Shown one piece after another: positions 10,013 to 22,000 of a stretch of 64,000 nt of DNA. A model generated the notes under the pieces. The model did not search any database, was not told where the DNA came from, and worked only from the letters and a program-made list of their open reading frames with translations. The position numbers were made by a program, and so were the translations under genes. How positions within the stretch are numbered: position 1 is the stretch's first letter; every line of letters starts with the position of its first letter. Source of the stretch: Lasioglossum baleicum (Eukaryota; Arthropoda; Insecta; Hymenoptera; Halictidae); the NCBI RefSeq assembly GCF_051020765.1, contig NW_027469211.1, forward strand, positions 248,001-312,000, read 5' to 3'.

Positions 10013-13000
10013 ATGTCTTTCGAGAACGTGGCGAAAGAAGCGCAGAATATTCGCAATTCTAATAGATTATCTAAGGAAGATACACAGGTAATTTTGCAAG
10101 AATTGTTTACTGATATTATTTAATTAAAAATGAATTCCTTCATTATGCACCATATATCTGTGGTTGTCAGGAAGTACGCCGCATGTCACATAATTTCACT
10201 TTCGAGATATTGCTGTTTAAGATTTTGGTTACTAATCTTTTGCCATAGGATATCGGTTCAATTGGATTATGTCTTTCTTGCAAAAAGCCTTTCGAATTTA
10301 TTTTCATGACTTTCTTTCTGATAAAGACGTAAATCCTCTATACTATAAATCTCAATTAATGCATAAACTGAAATTTTTTGAAATTGTGACATGCGGCGTT
10401 CTTCCTGGCAACCACAGATATTAGAGCAGTGACTTATGAGATACCCGGGTATGTACATACTTGGGTAAGCTACGTACCCGGGTGTCTCATGAGATAGTAC
10501 TCGGTTCTGCCTCGAAATAATATCACAATATATTTTATTCGATGATTCTATTCATGTTAACTTATGTAAAACTGAGATTTTATCATGTTATTTTACGGTT
10601 GCCCTGTTATATTGATTTAGTTTTTTTTATGCTTGCATACATTGTATGTTTTTCGGCCGAACAGAATTAGAGGAGAGATATTGGTGCAAGATTTCACGCG
10701 CAAGCGCGGCAATTTTAGCCTCAGTTAAGTAAAATTTTCGATAAAAAGGGGTACCTTGAGCACCCCGCAGAATTTTAAAAAATTGGTATAATTTGATTCT
10801 GAAAAATGAATGTATAACATGTGTATTCGTGTATATTTTGTAACTCGTAGGACACGTCCTGGAGTCTTTTTCTCCAGGAGAAAATTAATAAAAATATAAA
10901 ATATAAAAATAGAAAATTAAAATTATTTTAATATTGTGTTATATGATTTGATCTTTTTTAGAAAGCTAGAGCAATTAGTTTACTACAGGATGTGAAACGA
11001 AATTTTTTCAAAATGCAATTAATCGGAATTGTTGAAAATTTAAAAAATACATTTTGTAGGTCTGTGTCAATTATATGCACTGTGAAAGTTTCATCGAAAT
11101 CGATTGGTTCGGGAAAAGAACAACAGGCATTGAAAGATTTAAGAATCCTTAGATTTATTGTAGTTAGAGGCCGAAAATAGTGGAAATCTGCAATTTTTAC
11201 CATCTTTAAACGTTTGTATGTAGTTCATTGCAACGTCGACCGATTTTGACGAATTTTTCAGAATATGTTAAATTGATACAGATCGACAAAACGAATTTTT
11301 TACATTTTCAATATAGGAACCCATAAAAAAGTTGAAAATTCAACTTTTAGTATTTTTTCATTGCAATCTTTGAAAAAATTTACTTTTCACATCCTGTAGT
11401 AAACTCATTGATCTAGCTTCCAACAAAAGTGCAAATCGTATAGTACAATAACAAAATAATTATCGTCTTTTTTAGAGCGTCCTTAAACTTTTGTCCACTA
11501 CTGTAACTGCCTCAGGACTTTGCTATCTCATTATCGTAATATACTGAGTTGGAAAGAAAGTTCGTAGCGTTTTCAAATTAAGAATCGAAGATAAAATTAA
11601 GGTATTTATTCATATGTTTATTCAATAACACGAGAAGTTACCTCGAAAATGGCAAAAGTTAATAGAACAGAATGGAAAATATGGGATGGAATAAATCTCT
11701 GAATAAATATCTGAATTTTAGCTTTCAATTTTAATTTACAAACGCTACTAACTTTCGTTCCAACCCAATAGATACGTCCCAGATAGCATATTACGTCTTA
11801 CAGACGTCGCTTTCTCGTCTTTTTTACGTCTTTACGTCTCTGAATGACACCCTTTATACGTCCATAAAGACGTCTTTTTGTAGACGTCGTTTTTGCGGTT
11901 TTTTTTACATTACGTTTCAATTACATGTAATTGGTAATTGCACTTGCTTGACGAATCACTGTAATTGTAATTGTGGTCCGCAATTACAATTACTGGTTGA
12001 GCCAAAGTAATTGCAGTTACCAATTACAATTACATATAATTGTAATATTATTTCTGCAATTCCCAAGTAATTTTAATGCAATTACAAAAGTAATTGTAAT
12101 TGGTAGTTGCAATTACAAGTAATTGTAATGGGTAGTTGCAATTACTTAACGTTAGAATGGCACTAAAAAAAGGTAATTAGATACCTACTCAATGTGTTTG
12201 GAAACATTTATTATTTATTAAATTACAATTCTTAAGAAATAGGTTCACTTGTCACTTACATTGACAATGTAGTTTTCACTAGGAAATATTTATTATTCTA
12301 TCTATGAAATATCTATGCACATCTTTTACACATCTTTTTGGAGATCCTTCAGGCATCTTTTAAACGTCTTTTACGCGTCTTTCGGGGCATCTTTTAGGCG
12401 ACTTTTCACGCATTTTTCCGGCATCTTTTAGACGTCTTTTTCAGACGCATAAAATCTTCAAATGTAAGAAAAAGTTATAAAAAAATTAGAATCTATATGT
12501 ATATATGTTACTACTTTCATGCACTGTTTGAGGGAATTGGTCTTCGAAAAGACCTTATTACAATTCAGAAATTTTTATGCAGTTGGAGGGATTCGAACTC
12601 GGGACCAGGGTTACCACATATTCTAGTCTCGCCAGGCCCCTTACCCTTCCGCCCCTCGTCCAGCTGCGCAGTGAGGCCCGCCTTTGCTTCCCCCACTCTT
12701 CCCACTAACGCTGACGCGTTAATTAATTAATGTTAATTAGTTAACGTTAATTAATTGATTAATGTTCTTATAATATAAATGTATGTCGATTAAGTGACAT
12801 ACACGAATTCAAAGTAAATTAAAAGTAAACATTTTACTTTCAATATTAAATAAAGATTTATTTTACAGTTCTATATTTACAAGTAATTCAGTCCGGGAAA
12901 AATCCTCTTTTGTACGTCTCATTCTTGCCGTAAAAACGACTTCTCCGAAGAGACGGCTTTTACACATCCATAAAGGCGTCATTTTGGAGACGTCGTTTTT

Positions 13001-16000
13001 ACGGCAGAAATGAGACGTATAAAAGGTCCTTCCTTCAACCTTAAAAACGACGTCTCAAAAAGATGCCGTTGTGGACGTATAAAGGGCGTCTTTTAGAGAC
13101 GTAAGACGTAAAGGCGTAAAAATGACGAGAAAACGACGCCTGTAAGACGTCCTGTGCTATCTGGTTAGTAGCACAAAATATTGTATACATATTCATGTAG
13201 TATTAAATATACATCCAACCTGTTTTTAATATTCAAATATACAAGCTTTACACAGTGGCGATATCGTAACCAATGAGGCTCTACCGAGGTGCGATTATTA
13301 CTAGTTGAAAACTTTATTCAAATATACATACAATATTTATGTTACATAATGTAACAAATTTTTTTTCTCGCTATTGTTACTCGTAGCAAAAAATGTTTCA
13401 GCAGAGGCTTGAATGGTATCGAGTGCAGCATATTTTGATGTTATTAGTTTTTTTGTGAGAGGACGCGTAAAGGTCATATAAAGTTCAACTTTGTTTTTTT
13501 AAATGGAATGAGATATTTTTTTATACATCAATCGATGCAGCTGGACATTCGTTATAAAAAAGTACTAACCTATGTATGTCGAAAAGCTAATAGTTCAGGA
13601 GATATTACAATTTCAATAACTCTAAAATACCATTACTGTCGTACTAAGACGTTACACAAGTAATTAAACACTAACGTCTTAGTACGACAGTAATGGTATT
13701 TTAGAGTTATTGAAATTGAAATATCTCCTGAACTATTAGCTTTTCGACATACATAGGTTACTACTTTTTTATAACGAAAATCCAGCTGCATCGATTGATG
13801 TATAAAAACTAGAGGGTTATTGTTGCTCGCGGGTAGGACTGCTCTTGCGAGAGGGTTAGTGGTACACATGACTAGTAGGGCCTGCAGCTATTAATGTTTT
13901 TTATTTGGTGTGTGACTCTCCAAGAGCCACACAAAGAACTTCCCGATTCGTTAGTTGCAGTATATTATTATCATTATTTTTAGTACGTTTTAATAAGATT
14001 ATATGTTTTCAGGGAAATTCAATAGTTTTCTACTTATCAAAATGTTTGCTATATGGCGTCACATTAAACCAACATCGTAGGCTCGTTGCTCGCTTGGTTC
14101 CTTGTTATAGCATACAAATGTTGCAAAATAAATTGTCTTAATTAGTTTTTCGCAAACGATACAACTCCTCATTATCCGGGTTTGCAGTATTGATCTTGGT
14201 TTTCTTCGATACTGTTAATTTAAATTGTCCCAAAATATATAAACTGCTCAATTTTGAAACTCTGCTCAGTGCATACTTTCTCGTATGTTTGTCCCTGACT
14301 TATATGAATCGTAATCGCTTCAGCAGGAACCACTGGAAATTGACTACGTGTGATTTGATATTTTTCCTCACTCGACATATTTACTTGATTCGATATTTTT
14401 ATTATTGGTGTTAAATTTTGATCAATATTTGCATTTTTCGTATAATCACGATAACGAGTTCTTACTTTCACTCATACTCTGGCCAATTGAAAATCTAACC
14501 ACAATATAGACGGAATTTTAGTATTTTCTTGAAAAGTATAATAAATTTTAATATTTTGCATGCGCTCCATTAACTAATCCGTCTTCAGCATCAATGTCAT
14601 TAATAATTATCGTATATTTTATATTAATTTTCAATTTAATATCAGTTAATAATTCGTTTTGAACTGATTGTTTTTTTAAAGATGGTAATATAAATTTTTT
14701 TTTTTGTACTTTCATCGATATTCTTTGAATATGTATTCTCGGCAGTAGAGATGATTAACTCACTGTTGCATTGGGATAATTTTCGATTATTGTAAGCGGT
14801 GACATTAGCATAAGGTACAAAAAAAATAAAAAAATTTTTTATGTAATTACGTCTGTTTCTTCGGTGAAAAAATTTCTGTTCTCTCGTATAAATTGCATTG
14901 TTGAATCAACTTCTTTCGAAAAAAACTAAAAAACTACTGGACCAAAGTGGACCAAAATCTGATCAGCTCTAAGTTACAGCGGGGCACATCGATTGCATCA
15001 TTCATCATTCTGATCGCTTTGCTACTTTTTCAGAAAACGTTAACGAAAAATTTGATACCATACTCACGGACATACATACGCACACACATACACACACACA
15101 TACGAACATTTTGCTGAAAATAGTCTAAAATGACTGCAAAGAGACCATGAAACGTGATGATCTGCTAAAAAATCGATTTTCGATTTTCGGGGTCATTACA
15201 ATAACTTCCCTATAAAATCGGGAAGTTAAAAATACCTCATTCCATTTAAAAAAACAAAGTTGACCTTTAAATAACCTTTACGCATCCACTCACGAAAAAA
15301 CTAATAACATCAAAATATGCTCCACGCGATACCATTCAAGCGTCTGCTGAAACATTTTTTGCTACGAGTAACAATAGCGAGAAAATCAAGAGGTCGAAAT
15401 CGGGTGGGACAGCCTGTATATGTATTGTATATATCTACAGGGTGTTTAGCTACAGGTGGGAGAAAATTTAAGGGGTGGTTCTCGACGATAATATAAGAAT
15501 GAAGTTATTTATTTATAAACAATTAAAAATCCGCCTAAAATGCTGCAATACTTCTAACAAAAGTGTACGTTGCGTACGTCACACAGGCGCGCGACAGTCT
15601 CGTATCAAGTGACAAACGCATGCATACCTTGGTTCTCATTTGGGGCCCCAGCGAGGTGAAAATGTTTAAAAAATCGTTGGACGACATTGAACCTACCTAC
15701 TCGTTAAAATCCACAAGGGCATTTCTAATATCCGCCCTATGGAATTATCGAGTAGAAGAGGTCAATGCCCTTTCACTTTTAAATTCTTCTCACACATATC
15801 CACAAATCCTTATCCTGCACTATAATTGTTCATAACACCGTACTTAATATACTGGAGTAAACGCTCTAGCACTATTTACAATATCATACACACGCACTAC
15901 GAGTTTACAGAGAGTACAAGTTTACTGAGGGGAATCAGGAGAATATAAAGAACTGGTAATCCTTTAATGTTGAAACACTGCACTTTATTGAACTTGATTT

Positions 16001-19000
16001 ACGTCGCGAGACTCGCTCACAGACGGAACGGATATCTTTGAGGTCATGCGATTTCTGCGAACGGAAATCTTCGACGCGTGCGAGAAGAATCGTTCGTACA
16101 AGCTAGCATCCGTATGCACACTAATTCAAGACAGCTGATGTGGATGTGGTCAATGCACACACATGAGATATTTCGCGGTCACAGACAGAATGAGAAAGAA
16201 TCACGAAATTCGTGAAAACAGGATAGACAATGTATTGGTATAGCAACGCGCGATGTTTGGGCGGTAGTTTGCTGTAGATCTTCATTTGTTTTATCGATCT
16301 GGCATCGACCTCACCAGCTGTCTTGAGTCAGTGTGCATACAGATGCTACATAGCTTGTATGGACGATTCTTCTTGCACGCGTCGTAGATATCCGTTCTCA
16401 GAAATCACACACGACCTCAAGATATCCGTTCCGTCTGTGAGCGAGTCTCGCGACGTAAATCAAGTTCAATAAAGTGCAGTGTTTCAACATTAAAGTATTA
16501 CCAGTCCTTTACATTCTCCTCATTCCCCTCAGTAAACTTGTACTCTCTGTAAACTCGTAGTGCGTGTGTATGATATTGTAAATTGTGCTAGAACGTTTAT
16601 TCCAGTATACTAAGAACGGTGTTATGAACAATTATAGTGCAGGATAAGGATTTGTGGATATGTGCGAGAAGAATTTAAAAGTGAAAGGGCATTGACCTCT
16701 TCTACTCGATAATTCCATAGGGCGGATATTAGAAATGTCCTTGTGGATTTTAACGAGTAGGTAGGTTCAATGTCGTCCAACGATTTTTTAAACATTTTCA
16801 CCTCGCTGGGGCCCCAAATGAGAACCAAGGTATGCATGCGTTTGTCACTTGATACGGGACTGTCGCGCGCCTGTGTGACGTACGCAACGTACACTTTTGT
16901 TAGAAGTGTTGCAGCATTTTAGGCGGATTTTTAATTGTTAATAACTAAATAACGAAGCCGAAATCGCAATTTTTTATTCTTAATTTTTGTCTTATATTAT
17001 CGTCGAGTACCACCCCTTAAATTTTCTCCCACCTGTAGCTAAACACCCTGTATATAGATTCTAATTTATTTATAACTTTTTCTTATATTTGAAAATTTTA
17101 GGCGTCTGAATAAGACATTTAAAAGATGCTGGAAAGATGCGTAAAAAGACGTTTAAAAGATGCCTGAAAGACCCCAACAAAGACGTGTAAAAGATGCATA
17201 AAAGAAGCCTAAAAGGCCCCTAAAACGACACCTAAAGATGCCCAAAAAATGCCTAATAGATTTCTTAAACGTACGTCTTTTAGGCGACTTTTTAGACGTC
17301 TGTAAAAGGCGTCTTTAAGACGACAAAAATTGTTTTGAATGTCGTCTTTAAGTTGCACAGTTTTGTAACTAATTGTAAGACGTATAAAAGACGTAAAAGG
17401 ACGTGTAAAAGACAAGAAAAAGAAGGGAAAATGACTTTACAGACGTCTTTTAGACGTATTTATATCTTGCGGCAGGCGTCTTTCAGATATCTTTGAGATG
17501 TCTCTGTAGTATGTCGGTATAAATTTCTATATTAATAGTTTACTGTAAAGCACAAGTGAAAGCTTTTGGATTCGAAGAATTGCAAGCTCTTTTTATCATT
17601 ACAGGTCTTGCGAAACCTAAAAATTAAGTTGTGCAACCCAATATTGCCCCAACACAGGGTGGAGCCACGCGCAGGATCTCGTCCTCCAACCGAAGAAGAG
17701 ATGGACGAGTTCGAAGAATACGCGAGTATCCATAAGGGGTATTTCGATTCTTCGGAGGATAAAATAATCAAACAGAATTGGAACTTATTCTGCGAGGTTT
17801 GTCATTTGACACCATTATATACAGGGTGTCCCAAAATTCCTTCAACAACCGGAAATGAGAGGTTCCTAACGTCATTTGAAGCGACATTTTCGTTAGCAAA
17901 AATGGCCGATGCGGCTTTGTTTAGGAGTTATTAACGAAAAACACTGATCAATCAGAGCACCGGCAGGCGAGCGTCGGTGGTACGTCGCATAGTGGGAACT
18001 TTCGACCAAACTCGATTCAACATCAAAGAAGTTTCGATAGAAATGAGGTAGAGCGATGAAATTTTTTTAAAATTAAAGCTGAAGCTTGGCAGAATATGGA
18101 GAAAATAGGTAGATTATGGTACGAACGTTTTTTAACCTTGAGAATATTCGTTAAAGTTTCACAATTTCAAGAAAATGTGGTTTCTCCGTTACCACGCCCG
18201 AAAATTTTTTTTTAAACATGCTATATATCATTTCCCGAAAATTTTTTCACGCTGAATTAAAATCTGGTCTCAAAATTTGTCTACGACCTCAGGATTTTGC
18301 AAGAAATCGATTTTTGTGAACAGAACTAACGTGATCATTTTTTCGTTGAAATGATTTGATAACCCACTAGTTTGAAGGTATATTGTATTCTCATATATAA
18401 AACCCAATAAAATTAAACATAATGAAGTATTTTAACGTTTATTTGACGTATATCACTTGACGAACGATCACCCGACGTATCGCTGCGATTGTCGCTGGCA
18501 CTCCTTGTAGGCTGTCTGATTGTAATGTAATTTAAATTAGACATCTATTTCCCATGATTATATTTTCATTTACACAGGAAGTAAGGTAAGTATTTAATCT
18601 TTTTAACTTACTTCTCATCAACGAATTCTTTACCTTCTGGTGATAAAAATAAGAATAAGGTAGAGAAATAAGTTAAAAAGATTAAATACTTACCTTACTT
18701 CCTGTGTAAATGAAAATATAATCATGGGAAACAGATGTCTAATTTAAATTACATTAAGGTCACACAGCCTACAAGGAGTGCCAGCGACAATCGCAGCGAT
18801 ACGTCGGGTGATCGTTCGTCAAGTGATATACGTCAAATAAACGTTAAAATACTTCATTATGTTTAATTTTATTGTGTTTTATATATGAGAATACAATATA
18901 CCTTCAAACTAGTGGGTTATCAAATCATTTCAACAAAAAAATGATTAGTTAGTTCTGTTCACAAAAATCGATTTCTTGCAAAATCCTGAGGTCGTAGACA

Positions 19001-22000
19001 AATTTTGAGACCAGGTTTTAATTCGGCGTGCAAAAATCTTCGGGAAATGATATATAGCATGTTTAAAAACAATTTTTCGGGCGTGGTAACGGAGAAACCA
19101 CATTTTCTTGAAATTGTGAAACTTTAACGAATATTCTCAAGGTTAAAAAACGTTCGTACCATAATCTACCTATTTTCTCCATATTCTGCCAAGTTTCAGC
19201 TTTAATTTTAAAGAAATTTCATCGCTCTACCTCATTTCTATCGAAAGTTCTTTGATTTTGAATTTCTCGATGATGTGAATCCTCTCCAATTTCGATGAGC
19301 TTTGGATATGTTGTCAAGACCATTATTCTGAACAATATTTCTCTTTAGACTTTCTGACGGTCAGGTTTAGTTTACGAGATAATCGTGAAAAACGTTACTT
19401 GTAAATTCATATGGGTGTTCATGATAGCGGACACCTCTTGCTAATAATATCTCCAAAAAAAGTCGACCACCAACTATTTCAAAGGAAAAAGATATTTAAA
19501 ACGTCGAGTTTTATAACATATTTCAAGATCATAGGAATCGGTGAGGACCCACATCATCGGCAATTTTGCCCGAACGGGAGAAGAAGTATAGATACTGATT
19601 GAATTAAAAACTCACTTGTTCAGCCATGAATGCATTTGCTGCTTCGAAATGTGTGTCACTGAGTCACTGGGTGACGAACTGCACAGATATCTTCAGGTAT
19701 ACGGCAGTACCGATAGCTAAGGGACGTACGGCCAGGTCGACGAACTGCACTGCCGGTGGTAGAAGGCCTAAGGGATGCGCGGTCAAGTCGACGATCCAAA
19801 ATTTAACTTTCACTTTCGAATCGATAAAAAATTCGTATGTTTATTTCACACAGAAGCCTTGAAATTTCTCCACACTCACAATCACTGTTCACATTTGTCA
19901 ACACATAGTTATGCACTAATAATAATTGCCACATCCCTTGTACTGCTGCACAAATCACAACAATCAGGTAATGCAATCACTAGACTGCGGATTTCATGCA
20001 TTTGTAGCAGAAATGAGTATATGCATTTTAAGACAGTAGAGGGATTAAAATAATTTAAAAACACCATAGTATTATTTTCAACTTCTTAAAATGATCACAG
20101 TGAGAATCAAATATCTGTCTGGCTCCTGTCCCTTGTAATAGCGGCAGCCAACATTAATTTTGCATAAAGATCCGCAGTCTAGTGATTAGTTTAAATATCA
20201 CTATCAAAACCACAGTTAATAGCAACCGTTAGCTTTGAATTGACAAGACTTTGAAGATGTTCTCTGTACCGCGGGTCGAACGATACTGATTTTCCGCAAG
20301 ATTTTTCTGAAGAATTTAGGAAGGGCATTATGCGTGTCGAAATTCGAAATGCACGCTGTAGCAGGTTTAGGAAAACGACGGGATGGTTAGACGAAAAACA
20401 GGATACGAGATGGACCGCTGTGAGACTAGAATTGATGGCATTCACATGTTTAGTTTTTCCTGCAGATTGGTACGCAGAGTCGATGTGTAACCGTTTGAAA
20501 ACGTTGTCTGTCCTTCTATCAGAAGGATCTAAGAAGAAGGATTTATGCTCATTTTTGCAAAGGAAACTGCTTTAAATGGCCTCAGGAAGCACCCATTCCC
20601 GGGAAGTGCAGGAATTTTGGGACACCCTGTATATATATTTGGTAATTATTGCGAAAGGGTCTGCGTACACCGATTTTGATGAAATTTTGATATGTTATGC
20701 AGCAACACATTTTGAACAACTTTTTCCTTTTCCAATATAGGGGGGTCGCTTTTAGTTTTCGAGATATTTGCAAAAAATTATCGTAATACTGTATTGAATT
20801 TTTCGTATTCCTGCACGCTCCGTGGCAACGTAAGCTTGTCCCGGTGCGGCGTTTGTTTACATTTTGACGCTGTGGAGATGAGAGAGAAAACAGGGTCTCA
20901 CTCAGAAAACAGTGGTCATACATACAGGGTGGGGCATTTAAATGGGAACATCCAAAATATCTCGGTTGTTATTAGTCGTACAAAAAATCTCCACAGAACA
21001 AAGTTGTACTGTTTTTAGGGGCGAATTTGATGATGGTAAAAATTTTTTCTCAAGGTCATTTTTTTACAAGATTTCAAGGTCATCGATATTTTTTTAAACG
21101 GAATGAGGTATTTCTTAATACATCAATCGATGCAGGACATCCGTTATAAAAAGGTACTAACCTATGTATGTCGAAAAGTTAGTAGTACACGATATATTTC
21201 GATTTAAATAACTCTAAAACACCATTACTGTCGTACTAAGACGTTAGCGTTTACTTACTTGTGTAAGTAAGGCCCGACCATGCATACGAAAATCCAGAAG
21301 TAGTCTTTCAAAATTGAAAGCTCACTCTATATATGTATGACCAGAGTGACACCCTGTTTTCTCTCTCATCTCTACAGCGTCAAAATGTAAAAAAACGCCG
21401 CGCCGGGACAGGCTTACGTTACCACGGAGCGTGCAGGAATACGAAAAATTCACTACAGTATTTGTAATAGTTTTTTGCAAATATCTCGAAAACTAAAAGC
21501 GACCCCGTATATTGGAAAAGGAAAAAGTTGTTCAAAATGTCGAAATCTATAACATATTTAAATTTCATCAAAATCGGAGTACGCAGACCCTTTCGCAATA
21601 ATTACCATATATTTTTATAATAAAATGTCAAGCAAAATTCTTTTATGATTGATCTAAAAATCTTTATTGTCTCTACATAGATGCACAACTGGCATCCTGA
21701 GCAAACGAAACCATTTCTACTCTTACGAGTAGGAAATAAAACAAATATACGCAGTAAAAGAGAGAGACGCAAATTTGTACAGTTCTTAGCAGACGGACTT
21801 CCACACAGGACGTTATACAGTGTGTACCACAGATTTAGAAATTTGTTTGCAGACCGTGTGCATAGAAGGTAAAATATACAGGGTGTTTCACTACAGGTTG
21901 GAGAAAAATAAAAAATTGCAATTTTTTATTCTTTATTTTCGTTATATATTGTCATGGAGAACCACCCCTTTTTTAAGTTTTCTCCCACCTGTAGTCGAAC

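Larger units (their letters stand above)
11779..13164. mobile_element. TIR element rich in ACGTC/GACGT motifs
   Basis: The ends are inverted: CCAGATAGCATATTACGTCT on the left and AGACGTCCTGTGCTATCTGG on the right, with TTACAG(A/G)CGTCG continuing inward. Both subterminal regions are full of ACGTC, GACGT and CATCTTTTAGACGTCTTTT-like units of about 17-20 bp. Inside are a CAATTA/TAATTG simple-sequence tract (about 11920-12170), a tRNA-like segment and a TTAATTAA-rich stretch. No transposase is visible and no clear TSD. Copy B repeats it (about 55272-56661). Confidence 0.6.
8401..15686 (+). repeat. Segmental duplication, copy A
   Basis: This segment aligns in the same orientation with 44060-64000. 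Pairing by eye: 8401-8615 with 44060-44274; 8829 onward with 44275-46641 (solo LTR removed); 10791-14227 with 54287-57745; 14210-15686 with 62460-64000. Differences are scattered single bases and small indels. Copy A has a 213-bp insert at 8616-8828 missing from copy B, and lacks about 37 bp near 15490. It holds the start of the TTF1-like gene, so the duplication includes exon 1 and most of intron 1. Confidence 0.92.

Noticed and set aside
12580..12675. Functional tRNA gene
   Set aside because: The anticodon stem does not fold and one acceptor pair is missing, so only a tRNA-like remnant is supported.
20330..20575. Possible extra exon of the TTF1-like gene in intron 2
   Set aside because: An AG precedes the frame, but including it would break the phase-0 join between exons 2 and 3, and it lies within a TIR element.
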